Source: Mesorhizobium escarrei
GTDB lineage: Bacteria; Pseudomonadota; Alphaproteobacteria; Rhizobiales; Rhizobiaceae
Direction: 5' to 3'
DNA: 64,000 nt
Assembly (NCBI RefSeq): GCF_935825525.1
Contig: NZ_CAKXZT010000013.1
Location: 18,674 to 82,673 of the forward strand
Every line of letters begins with the position of its first letter. Position 1 is the stretch's first letter. A program made the position numbers and the translations under genes. Below are positions 34,058 to 44,100 of the stretch, in pieces. Under the pieces are notes generated by a model. It made no database searches. It was not told the DNA's origin and saw nothing but the letters and a program-made list of their open reading frames with translations.

Positions 34058-34893
34058 GTCTTCTTCACCGGCATTGTCGAAGCGTCGAGCGCATAAACGC
34101 CGGGTCGTCGATACCACTGGACGTAAGCCAAGCGGGCAGCCAGGGCGAGTAGTGCCGCCGTCATGCCGTAAAACAGCCACATCGCGGCGACGACGCTGTC
34201 GGGATGCAACCAGAGGCCGAGGAACGTCGTGAAACCTGGCTCGCCGTTTGCGTTCTCGGGAACTGCCGCGGTCACCGGAATGAGGGTGACGGATACATTG
34301 TCATAAGTCAGCCCGGCGATGCCTTTGGCCACCAGCATCTTGACCTGCGGGATCAGCTCATTCATCGGGACGGATGCGCGATGCCGGATGAAAACCGAGG
34401 CCGACGATGGCACCAGCCGCTGTCTCAGCGGATCGTTTTCGGGCAGGACGAGATGAACGCGCGCGGAAAGCACGCCGTCGATGTCCGAAATCGTCTGCGA
34501 CAGCTCCTGGCTCAGGCCATAAATCATCGTCGCCCGCTCTTCGACCGGCGAGGATACAAACCCGTCTCGCTTGAACACGTCGCCGAGCGTCTGGAATTCC
34601 TGTTTGGGCAACCCGCTTTCGTCGAGAATCGCCATGGCTTCGGCGAAACGGTCCCTCTGTACGGAAACCGTCATTTTGCCGTCCTTGCCCGCCTCGCGTT
34701 GAGCCGGGATGCCGTGACGCATCAGCGTGGCCACGATCTCGTTGGCCTGCCGCTGGTTGAGGTTGGAATACAGCTCAACCGAGCACGCCTGGAGCACAAG
34801 CATGCTCGCCACGACGAGCGCGACGCGGCACCGGACGCCGCATCGATTCAATAGTGTTGACCGCCGCGGCAAGGATATCGTGTGCACGAACAC
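34054..34893 (-). CDS. nolT: Type III secretion inner-membrane ring lipoprotein SctJ (NolT)
   Basis: 279 residues. A signal with lipobox (LVVASMLVLQAC; Cys near residue 37) is followed by the first ring-building motif (ELYSNLNQRQANEIVATLMR), EGKMTVSVQR-like segments, GLSQELSQTISDIDGVLSARVHLVLPE and a C-terminal membrane helix (VVAAMWLFYGMTAALLALA, about residues 232-250). These are the YscJ/PrgK/FliF ring features. The start could be further downstream than the GTG/ATG chosen, since about 20 residues precede the hydrophobic core. Confidence 0.93.
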   Translation of the reverse strand: MFVHTISLPRRSTLLNRCGVRCRVALVVASMLVLQACSVELYSNLNQRQANEIVATLMRHGIPAQREAGKDGKMTVSVQRDRFAEAMAILDESGLPKQEFQTLGDVFKRDGFVSSPVEERATMIYGLSQELSQTISDIDGVLSARVHLVLPENDPLRQRLVPSSASVFIRHRASVPMNELIPQVKMLVAKGIAGLTYDNVSVTLIPVTAAVPENANGEPGFTTFLGLWLHPDSVVAAMWLFYGMTAALLALAARLAYVQWYRRPGVYALDASTMPVKKT

Positions 34894-34902
34894 TCCGTAG
34901 GC

Positions 34903-35559
34903 TTACTGTTGCTTGATCAGCGTGCTGGTGGACGACGTAACGGCCGTCACGCTGCTGGTGACCACTTCGAGATTGGCGGCTGCCCACATCACCGAAATGG
35001 ATCGTTCGAGCAGTTGCTCGGCATTTTTCGCGGTGGCGTTTTCGCCTTCCTTGCCTGACGGGGCGGCCTTGCCGGCGCCATCCTGCATGGTGGCCGTTTC
35101 AGCATTCGCAGGGGCATTTGCCTCGGGGGCATTTGCCTGGGGGGCATTTGCCTGGCCAAGCGCCTTCTGGACCTGCTGCATGGTCCCTTCCAGCGACTGG
35201 ACCGCAGAACCGAACAATGCAGACGGATCGGTGAGCGCCCCGCCGCCAGCCTTCTCCACCTCGGCCAGATAGTCGAAAAGCTTGTGTTCGGCGACCGGCT
35301 CGGTCTTTTCCAGATTGGAGGATTGGCCGGCCATTGCCGGATTGGCTCCCGAAGACGCCTGCGCCACCTGCTGGCCTGCCCGCATGGCGACATCACCGCG
35401 TTCAGGCATGCCAAGCTTCGCGGCCTTTTCCTGATTGGCACCCACCATTCGGTTACCCGGCTGCGCTGCCGTTCCGGCGGTGATCTGCTGCTGCGAAGCT
35501 ATGCTGGTGGTCAAGTTTGCCAGTGTGGCTTCCAGGGCTCCAATCGGCGCGATTTGCAT
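34903..35559 (-). CDS. nolB: Type III secretion inner rod SctI (NolB-like)
   Basis: 218 residues with AGGAGGG upstream of ATG 35559. The C-terminal 40 residues (ISVMWAAANLEVVTSSVTAV and TSSTSTLIKQQ) resemble the inner-rod SctI polymerisation helix, and position between nolW and nolT is the standard one for nolB. It is longer than the about 165 residues I recall for NolB because of a low-complexity insert with NAPQ/NAPE repeats. It is secreted early to connect the export gate to the needle. Confidence 0.75.
   Translation of the reverse strand: MQIAPIGALEATLANLTTSIASQQQITAGTAAQPGNRMVGANQEKAAKLGMPERGDVAMRAGQQVAQASSGANPAMAGQSSNLEKTEPVAEHKLFDYLAEVEKAGGGALTDPSALFGSAVQSLEGTMQQVQKALGQANAPQANAPEANAPANAETATMQDGAGKAAPSGKEGENATAKNAEQLLERSISVMWAAANLEVVTSSVTAVTSSTSTLIKQQ
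35107..35160 (-). repeat. 15-bp tandem repeats in nolB
   Basis: Three to four near-identical 15-base units (core ggggcatttgcctgg) encode an in-frame QANAP/EANAP pentapeptide repeat. Copy number could vary between strains without a frameshift. Confidence 0.7.
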
Positions 35560-35579
35560 GAACCTGCCCTCCTGCTTAC

Positions 35580-36230
35580 TTAGTTCGGTTTGCCGGAGGG
35601 AACATTCTGCGCCTCCGCCTGCCTGCCGCGGAAAACGCGGACCGGAACAACTTTGCCAACATCCTGCTTGGTGCTCGGCGCTGCAGGAACTCCCAGTGTT
35701 TTCCTGACAAGTTCAACATAGGACGGCGGCCCCGATACCGAGACAACATCGTCCTGCGTGGACACCTTTATCGGAAACTTCGGGTCGATGACCCCCAGCC
35801 GCGAAAGCCGATCTTCCGCACCGGCAGCCGTGTTGGCATCAAGCGCGATCATTTCCGTCCGGACCTCAGCTTCGGTCGCGACGTTCATGACGATGCCATC
35901 GAAATGCCAGACCAGCCCGTATCGATCGCAGATCTCTTGCAGGAACTCGCGGGCGGTTCCCACCGGCATGCCGGCGCTTAAACGTCCCTTTACGAGCTTG
36001 CTGACACGCATGGGCACTCGCATGTTGCGGCCGAGCTCGACCAGCGCGTCGGCCACCGACTGATCGACGGTGATGTATTTGTACGGGCCGGCAGGCCAGC
36101 GCGGCTCGGCGGCGTCGGCCGGCGACGAGGCAAGGCCGAATGCCAGGATCATCGCAAGACCGCAGGCGGCAAAAGCAGCCTTGGCTCCCAAGAACCGATC
36201 CGCATGGCAGGTGTCGCGTCCCGTCAACAT
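35580..36230 (-). CDS. nolW: Type III secretion secretin N-terminal module (NolW, SctC N-domains)
   Basis: 216 residues from ATG 36230, with a signal peptide (AAFAACGLAMILAFGLASS, cleavage near ADAAE). It has the N0/N1 domains of T3SS secretins: YITVDQSVADALVELGRNM, VKGRLSAGMPVGTAREFLQ and VVSVSGPPSYVELVRKTL. In rhizobia the secretin is split, and NolW carries only these periplasmic domains. It ends shortly after N1, as expected for NolW. The channel is encoded separately at 54.9 kb, and that protein carries a different N-terminal domain. Confidence 0.88.
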   Translation of the reverse strand: MLTGRDTCHADRFLGAKAAFAACGLAMILAFGLASSPADAAEPRWPAGPYKYITVDQSVADALVELGRNMRVPMRVSKLVKGRLSAGMPVGTAREFLQEICDRYGLVWHFDGIVMNVATEAEVRTEMIALDANTAAGAEDRLSRLGVIDPKFPIKVSTQDDVVSVSGPPSYVELVRKTLGVPAAPSTKQDVGKVVPVRVFRGRQAEAQNVPSGKPN

Positions 36231-36316
36231 TGGTCCTATCGCAAAGGGACGCACGAGCGATGGCCCGCGTCGCTTGTTTCATGGTTTGCCCGCCAATTCA
36301 CTCTATCGTGCACATC

Positions 36317-36336
36317 GCAAAATTGGAAGTCCAATT
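36317..36336 (-). promoter_or_regulatory. Candidate regulator site, copy 1 (nolW / L,D-transpeptidase intergenic)
   Basis: The minus strand reads AATTGGACTTCCAATTTTGC, including a 7-bp inverted repeat AATTGGA-CT-TCCAATT. It matches 16 of 20 positions of the site at 50526-50545. It lies upstream of the nolW start and inside a larger imperfect dyad (CGTGC...GCACG). Confidence 0.45.
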
Positions 36337-36462
36337 GGATTGCGCACGAGCATTTGGTGCCAAATGTTGCGAACCGCCTGCAAAGCGATATGGTGCGCGC
36401 TGGAATCAGGTGATCGCCAGCTGAACGCCTGGATACAGGAGAGACCGGTCTTGGCGGCAATC

Positions 36463-37173
36463 ATGATCCTGCTTGCGAACTTGCCTGTTCCCGTCAACGT
36501 TTCGGGACGCAAAGTCCTGATCGCGCCGCGCCTTATCCGGAGGTTTCGTGCTTCAGTTCTGGTAGCTGCCGCGTCGATTGCCGCCGTGGCGCCGGCGCAG
36601 GCCCAATCGAATAGCGGTTATGACCCACGAAGCTGGACTTACGATCCGGCAAGAAATGTGCTGGTCTCCCCTTCCGCTCCCGACCAGACTTCCCATGGAG
36701 AAATCCAGCGCGAGTGGTCAGCAATCCCGAGGCAGATCGTGCATTTCAGTGAGGCTCAACCGAAGGGATCGATCGTGATCAGCACCACGGAGCGGCGGCT
36801 TTACTACATCCTGGGCAACGGCAGGGCGCTGCGATACGCGGTGGGGGTTGGAAAGGAGGGATTGGAGTGGTCCGGCCTCGACACGATATCGAGCAAGAAG
36901 AGCTGGCCAGATTGGCGGCCGCCGGCCGAAATGCGATCCAGAGAAGCATCAAAAGGCCGCTTCCTGCCTGTGCATGTCGAGGGAGGACCGGACAATCCAC
37001 TGGGCGCGCGCGCATTGTATATCGGCAACACGCTTTATCGCGTCCACGGCACCAACCAGCCATGGACCGTCGGACAGGCCAACTCCTCCGGTTGCATTCG
37101 CATGACCAATGACGACGTCATCGATCTTTATGACCGCGTGAAGATCGGCAGCCAGATCATTGTGCGGCATTGA
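36463..37173 (+). CDS. L,D-transpeptidase (YkuD family)
   Basis: 236 residues from ATG 36463; a TTG at 36451 with GGAGAG 7 bases upstream is an alternative. An N-terminal signal (RASVLVAAASIAAVAP, cleavage near AQAQ) directs it to the periplasm. The YkuD domain contains VISTTERRLYYILGNGRALRY and the catalytic HGTNQPWTVG and SSGCIRM motif (His and Cys). These enzymes form or exchange 3-3 peptidoglycan crosslinks or attach lipoproteins. Divergent from nolW, it could reshape peptidoglycan for the secretion apparatus. That link rests on location only. Confidence 0.88.
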   Translation: MILLANLPVPVNVSGRKVLIAPRLIRRFRASVLVAAASIAAVAPAQAQSNSGYDPRSWTYDPARNVLVSPSAPDQTSHGEIQREWSAIPRQIVHFSEAQPKGSIVISTTERRLYYILGNGRALRYAVGVGKEGLEWSGLDTISSKKSWPDWRPPAEMRSREASKGRFLPVHVEGGPDNPLGARALYIGNTLYRVHGTNQPWTVGQANSSGCIRMTNDDVIDLYDRVKIGSQIIVRH

Positions 37174-37212
37174 TGGCCGTTCCCGAAAGCCGCAAATGAG
37201 TGATTCCCAGTC

Positions 37213-38172
37213 GTGATACCTTTCAACATCAAGCAGCTCGAAACCTTTCTCCTGGTGGCGACGTTCGGAAGCTTTCGCAGGGCGGCGGAACGCCTGAACA
37301 CCACGCAGCCGGCGGTGTCCACCCGGATTGCCGGGCTGGAGGAAGCGCTTGGCGCCAAGCTGTTCGAGCGGCAGAGCAGCACGGTCAGGCTGACCGCCGA
37401 GGGACAACGGCTGCTGCCGCCTGCCCAACGGGTTCTGCGCGTAGCGGAGCGGCTGCAGCTGATGGCCAGCTCTCTTTCAGAGACTTCAGAGACGACGAGG
37501 GTGCTACGGCTTGGGGTCGCCGAAACGATCGTGCACACCTGGCTGCCGGATTTCCTCACGGCGCTGAAGGCAAACTTTCCGCTTGTCGATACCGATATCG
37601 TCGTCGATGCAACGACGACCCTTCGCAACGAACTGATGTCACACCGGCTCGATCTCGCGGTGCTGATGGGCCCTGTCCTGGAATACAGCATCGAGAATAT
37701 CGAGATGCCGTCCTTTCCGCTTGTCTGGGTCTGCTCGCCACAGCTGGAATTGCCTGACCGGAGCAAGGTGACGCTAAACGACCTGATGCAGTTTCCGATC
37801 ATCAGCTACGCGCGCACCACGCGACCCTACAGCGAACTCTACCGCAAGCTCACCGGCGAATTCGAAGAGACGCCGCGCATCTTTCCGGCCAATTCGCTGG
37901 CCGCTTCCATCACGATGACACTCAATGGAATCGGCATAGCCTCGCTGCCTGAAGGAGTCGTCCACGACTATCTCGCAAGCGGCAAACTGCGCATCGTCGA
38001 CTGCGAATGGCACCCGTCAGACCTGCAGTTTACCGCCTCCTACTCTTCCGAACCCTCCAATCCGATAGCCGAGCGGGCGGCAAAGCTGGCCGGCTGCGTT
38101 GCGCATGCCTATGCTACGAGAACCGACAAGCTCAGGCCCGCGGTTTCTCAACCCAAGCTGGCCGGCAGGTAG
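37213..38172 (+). CDS. LysR-family transcriptional regulator
   Basis: 319 residues from GTG 37213. The N-terminal winged helix is FNIKQLETFLLVATFGSFRRAAERLNTTQPAVSTRIAGLE, cut here as the HTH of LysR proteins, and a periplasmic-binding-type effector domain follows (LRLGVAETIVHTWLPDFLTAL, GIGIASLPEGVV). It is about 40 bases downstream of the L,D-transpeptidase. Its last 25 bases overlap the 3' end of the giant gene on the other strand. Its target is unknown; no TtsI-type response regulator, the usual rhizobial T3SS activator, is present in the window. Confidence 0.9.
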   Translation: MIPFNIKQLETFLLVATFGSFRRAAERLNTTQPAVSTRIAGLEEALGAKLFERQSSTVRLTAEGQRLLPPAQRVLRVAERLQLMASSLSETSETTRVLRLGVAETIVHTWLPDFLTALKANFPLVDTDIVVDATTTLRNELMSHRLDLAVLMGPVLEYSIENIEMPSFPLVWVCSPQLELPDRSKVTLNDLMQFPIISYARTTRPYSELYRKLTGEFEETPRIFPANSLAASITMTLNGIGIASLPEGVVHDYLASGKLRIVDCEWHPSDLQFTASYSSEPSNPIAERAAKLAGCVAHAYATRTDKLRPAVSQPKLAGR

Positions 38173-41100
38173 ATGCGGTCGCCTGAGAAGATCACATCCG
38201 GGCTCATTATATGGTCCATGTTGAGCACCACCGTCTCGGCCACATCCGCAGAATGGGTCCTGGCGATCAGGCGAATGCTGTCGCCGTTCTTGACCTCGAT
38301 CCACTGATAGCCGTCTTTCTCCAGCGTTGGATTGGTGCGGCCAGCAGGGTTGCTGCTGCCGTCGGGATGAGCCTCGACATGGTCCCCGGAAACCCAGCCG
38401 CTATGCATTTCGCCGTCCGGCCCGAAACCTTCGACCGGTATCCAGGCCTCCCCTGACTGATCGGTCGAGGGCTTCGCGGTCTGCTCGACGAATGTCCCGG
38501 GTTGCAGAACCGTCACCACAGGCGAATCCCCGTCAGGCTGGGTCCGCAGGTTCAGGCCGTCATCGGCGACTACGGCGAGCTGCGGGAAATCCTCCTCCGG
38601 GATCTGCGGGGCATCTGGCACATCCGAAGGATCATCGGGTTGCTGGGACGAGGCATCGCCATCCGGTTTTTTCGGATCGGCTGGAGGGGTCGGCTTCGCG
38701 CCTTCCCAAGGCTCCGCGAGCAGGGAGTCCAGCGAGAAGAGAAGCATTCCAACGCCGAAGGTGATGCCCAGAGTCCACCGATCCCATGCGGCCCATTTTC
38801 TGTCGGACTTTTCCGCCGCCGCGATATCAGCATCGGTTCGCGGCACTGAACGGCGATTCATCCGGTCCGTCCTGTAGGCGGATGCCCAGAATTCCGCGCA
38901 GCCGAAGGTGAACATGGTGCCGGCGACTGTGGCGATCGGCGCCGGCCAGGATTGCACCGTGTAGGCGGCGCAGCCAAGCACATAGCCGGGTCCAGCCAGA
39001 TATTCGGCCAGGTTTCGGATCACCGGTCTGCCGGTGAACGACTGCAGCATCGACTTCGTGCCATAGACGATGTTGCCGAGCGTGAACGTGCTGTTGACGA
39101 GAAGAGCCTTACCCTGGATCATCCCGGTCGCGGCACCTGGCGCTGCGGCAATGAATGTGGCTCCGCCGAGCGCGTTGAGGAATCGCCCGAACGGCTTGTG
39201 ACTTGCGGTTGCGTTGGGGAAGAGCGCCTGCGCACCGAAAACGACGCCTCGCACACCAAATGCCACCGCTCCGGCGGTGGCGGTCCAGGTTGGCGGCAGC
39301 GAGCTCCACAGCATGTAGGACGTGCCCGCCATGGTCCCGAAGGTGTCCAGCGCAGCCTGATATTCCTTGGTCCGCGAATAAACCAGCGCGCCTTCCACAA
39401 GCGTCCGCTGATCCGGCGTCATCGACTTTTTGTGGGTCGCCCGAAATGTTGTCAGCTGCAGCACCGACAGCGCATTGGTCTGATTCTCATTCATCCACCC
39501 GAACTGCTCGAGCGTGAACTTGCGGAACTGGCCGGGGCTCATTTCCCCGTACTGTTTTGGTGTCACCGCTTCGATCTGCGGCTGGGTCAAGGCTTCGGTT
39601 TGGTGGATCGTGAAGGCACCGCATTGATCGCGGGTCAGCACCGGAATCTGCTTCTCGGTCAGCCACGGCACCTGCTTGGGATCGAACTTCGCCACGTCCA
39701 CGGAATCGATCATGGTTTCGGGGATCGCCGGAACCTGGCGCTCGGTGAGGGTCTTCAGCAATCCGGCCTCGCCCAAATCCTTGAATTGCTGTGACGTGAG
39801 CTTCGCGACCTGGCTGGGCTTGAACCATGGAACCTGGCGCGCTTCCAACTGCGACATGTTAACGAGCTCGACCATGTCTCCTTTTATCGCCTGCAACTGT
39901 GGTTTCGTCAGGTGAGGCGTCAAACCGGTTTTGCCGAAATCCCGGAACTGCTGGTCGGTCACATTCCGGATGTGGCCCTCGGTCAGCCAAGGAATCTGTT
40001 TCCCGACGAGGCCCGCGATGTTGACCTGGCCTGTCTTTGCCTTCGGGATACCGCGCAGTTGGCTCTTGGTCAGATAGGGCAGCAAGCCGGCCTGATCCAT
40101 GTCGCGGAACTGCTGTTCCGTCAGCACGGCCACCTGCTCGCGCTTAAGCCATGGAATCTGGGTCGGCTGGAAATCGCCCATGACGAGATCTGGCACTTGG
40201 TCAAGCGGGGTCGCTCTGACGCCGTCACGGGTGAGCGGTCCGTTGTTCGCAGCGGGTTGGCCATTGTTTGCTGGTGCGGCAGCGCGCGCTTCACCCACGA
40301 CATGCGATGCGTTGGATGCAACATCGCCTTCGTGGCCCGGCGCGACATTCGCTGCCTGATATGCCGCGTCCGCGAAATGTCCGTAGTAGTCTGCGTAGGT
40401 GCCGCCGCCCGCAACGCTCGGCTCCATGCTCCTGTAGAGCGCCGCCATCTCGTGAACAGCCTGGGTGCGGTCGATCTCGCCGGCGGTGAAGCGGTCATAG
40501 ATATCGGCCTGCGCCTGGTCGGCTCGCAGCGCGAGATTCGGCTTGCCGCCGTTGGCAGCAAGCTCATCGGCTACGATGTATTGAACCAGCGCCGCTTCGC
40601 CCTCCGACTTCAAGCGGGCGTCTACGTTTGCGTCCCTATGGGCTTGGCGGTTCGCGAAGTCCTGGGGCAGCACGTCGATCGGGGCGTCGGTCACATGCGA
40701 CAGTTCATGGCTAAGCGCATCGACGAATCCGGCGACGACCGCGTCATTGTCCGCGGCCGGCGTGCGGAACATATCGGCATCCACGGAAATCACGTCGAGC
40801 GCTCGGTCCAACCCTGATCCGGTTGCAGTCAGATCCTGTTCCAAGCTCGGATCGAAAATCCGCAGATCGCGCCGCGCCGGGTTGACGATGCGCACGCCTT
40901 TCGCGTGGGCATTCCGCAAGAGTTCCATCATCTCGGGCGACCGGCTGACCTGATCGGCAAGATCGGCCCTCATATCGGTCGTCTCGGGCATGCCAAGATC
41001 CTGCTGGATCATATCGTCCAGCATGCTCGATGCTTGCTGGCGGTTGGCCGCAATTTCAGCTTGTGTCAGCGGTTTTGCCGTCGACGGTCCCCACGACCCT

Positions 41101-44100
41101 TCAGCCGCCCGGCCCTGTTCCCGTCGCGGCGCCGGACTCCTGGGCACAATCGGGCCGTTGCCCGCCGGGGCCGGCGCGGTGTCCGGGGGCGGCGAATTGT
41201 GCTGCACATCCTGCTCGAGCAGCCTGTTGAGGTAATGCGCCTGCGTGGGCGTCAGTTCGCCACGAGCCTGCTGATCCAGCTGTTGCCGCACGGCCTTCCA
41301 GGCAGGTCCGCTCATGCCGTCTGGCCGTCCGCCGGCGGTGGCGAGTTGGTCCGGGTACGGCGCCACGCCCAGTTCCGGGAACACATCCAACACGCGCTGA
41401 CCAGCGAACCTCAAATCGCCGTGCGGCGATGCCGCAACCTCGGCGAGATAGGCATCGAGATGCTGCAGGACGTCCGGCGTCAGTCGACCCCCCGAACTGT
41501 CTAGCGCGGAGAAGACCTTTTGCGCGCCTTCGGAGGATCCGGGATGCGCGCGGGCGGTACGGGCATGCAGGACAACATCCTTCCTCACCGAGCCGAGTTC
41601 CACCGTCGTTAGCGGCAATGGCCCATAGTTCACGGCGAGACCGGCGCCGTGGTCCGTGCGGTCCAGACGGTTGAGCGGCCCGGCGCCCGTCTCGCGCGGA
41701 ACGCCCTCGAAGGCGGGGCTGCCGCGCCAGGGTTCCTTGCCGCCTCCGAAGGGCGCCAAGACGTTGTAGTTGCGGTAGAGGAGACGATCCTCGAAACCAG
41801 GCACCTTGCCTTCGGAGCTATAGTGGCTGGCGCCACCTCTCGCGGCCTCCTCCCAGAAAGCGGCTGCCCTCTGGCTGAGCGGGCCAGGCTCCCTGTGCGT
41901 ATATCCCGGCCGGCCGCCTTCGCCGCCGAGATAGCGCAGCGTGCGATTGACGTAGGTCCCACTCAGAGAGAAGCCAAAGATGGATACTGAAACGCCAGCG
42001 GCTTTTTCGTTCTGGAACGTGTTCTTCGACAGCATCGGCGCCGATGCGACCCACTGGGCGGAGGGAGCCGCCGCCTCGTCATAAGCGAAATTCGGCCGGT
42101 ATCCATTGACGAAAAGTTTCTGGCCCTTCGCGTCGTTGGGATGGACCGGGAGCAGGAAGCCGGTGCCGCCGTCCGGGATCGGGCCGTTGTTCTTCAGGCT
42201 GAGTTCGCCATAGACCTGCCGGCTGGGCAGCGGCACTTTGAGGCCAATGCCGAGCATCGATCCGCCGGCAATGAGGGTGCGGCCGTCGGGGCCGAGGATC
42301 GCCCCGGCAGCCCGGAGGGCGCCGTTGGTCGCCACGTCGTTCAGCCAGGGGCCACCCACGACATTGGCTTCGTGCTCCTGCAGGAACCAGGAAACAGTGG
42401 CGCGGTCGGACCGCCAGACCCCTTGTGCATCGGTGAAGAATGTCGGGGCGCGCCACGAACTCGCCTTGTCGGCATCCAGCAACCGCTCCAGCAGGACGGG
42501 CACCTCGCTGTTGATCTCGGTACCGGCCCTGGGCTTGCTTGCGGGCAGCGCGTTCTCCAGCGCGTGCGCGAGCGACTGCACCGCGGGGTCCGCGGACTTC
42601 TGCTGGTTGGCGGCGTAACCGCGCATCTCTCGCCAAAGATACGGCGTCCAGGTGTCGTGGCCGGACAGAACCTTCTCATTGTAGCGGCCTTCCGGCGAAA
42701 GCTCGCCGGCGGGTCTGAACGAAGTCTCCGGCTGGAGCTTCGGACCGTAGACCCACGTGCTGCCACTGTCGGCCTGCAGGACCTGCATGAGCGCATCCTG
42801 CTGCGCGGCGGTCACCGCCTTGCCGGGCTTGGTGGCGCGCCCCTTGAAAAACGGCGAGGCGGCGTTTGCCGCGGCGGCAAGGTTCGGATCGGTGGAGCGT
42901 GACGCCGCCTTGAGGTAATCGCCGACGATGCCGCGGCCGGCGTCGGTCCAGCCGGCTTCTCCCGGCAGCGCCCCGGCGGTAAGGAACTGCTCGCCGCCGG
43001 TCAGCCTGGCGTCGGACGACAGGCCGAGGTGGTCGATCACTTCTCCCGGCGACAGATGCGGCAGCTTGCCCTGTGCGCTGAACACCTGGAGGGTCGTCAG
43101 GCCGTTCTTCGAAAGCTGGCCGACCGGCTTGGAGCCGGTGAACGGGCTGTTGCGGTCGGCGTTGAGCATTTCGACAAGCGCATGATGCTGGGCCGGCGTC
43201 ATCTCCGTGCCGGACCGAGGCAGGCCCCTGCCGCCGAGCTGCACTCTGGTCATGGTCACCGCATCGCGGACGACAGGATCGCTGGAACGTTCGAGGGAAT
43301 TGAGGTAGTCGCCGACCAGTTCCACCTGCTCGGGCGTCCATGTCGGCGCCGGCGTTGCCGCATCGTCGGGAAGCGCCGGCAAGGTCGTGGCCAGGGTTTC
43401 GCCTAGCGCCGAGCGACGGCTGACTTCCGGATTTTTGGCCAGATCGAACGCATGGACTTCCCGTGCCGGGGTGTTGACCCTGAGCTGGCCGTTCGGCGTG
43501 GTTATCGAGCCGCGCTTGGCGCGTTCGACGGTCGGGCCGGAACCCAAATAGCCGGCCTCCGTGGCATGCTCGCCCAATGGGACGATGTCGGGGACGACGT
43601 CGCGGGTCATGCTCGCCTGCGGGCCGGCGACGACGGCCTTGGCCGGCAGGTATTTGCCGCCGGCCTCGACGTAGATGTCCTGTCCGGCGGTGACGCCGTC
43701 CTGCGCAACCGGCCGGTGATAGATGCTGTCGACCAGTTCGCCGAGCTTCGGATAGTCATAGCGGGGTTCGGTGTTCAGGTAACGCGTGCCGATGCGCCGC
43801 AGGCCGGCTTTGACTGCAGTGAACGTCTGGCCGAAGCTGTACGGATTTGACCCGAAATTGTTGACGGTCGGCGTGCCGTCGGGGCGAACCGGGCTGGGGT
43901 GCCCGGTGTCCGTCTCGGCCGGTGGCTCGGTGCGGGCGTTCGGATCGGCTGTCCAGCGGCCGTCGGCGCCGAGATAAAGCACCGGCAAGGAAGGGTCGAG
44001 CTCGACTGGAGCCGGCACCGGCTCCGGCGCGGCCGTGATCGCCTTGGATTCGGGTATGGCGACAACCCGCTGCCCTTCCGGCAGGTTGAAATCGACGAGC

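Noticed and set aside
36070..36462. An N-terminal extension of the L,D-transpeptidase frame
   Set aside because: It is antisense to nolW and crosses the intergenic region. The signal peptide begins only after 36463.
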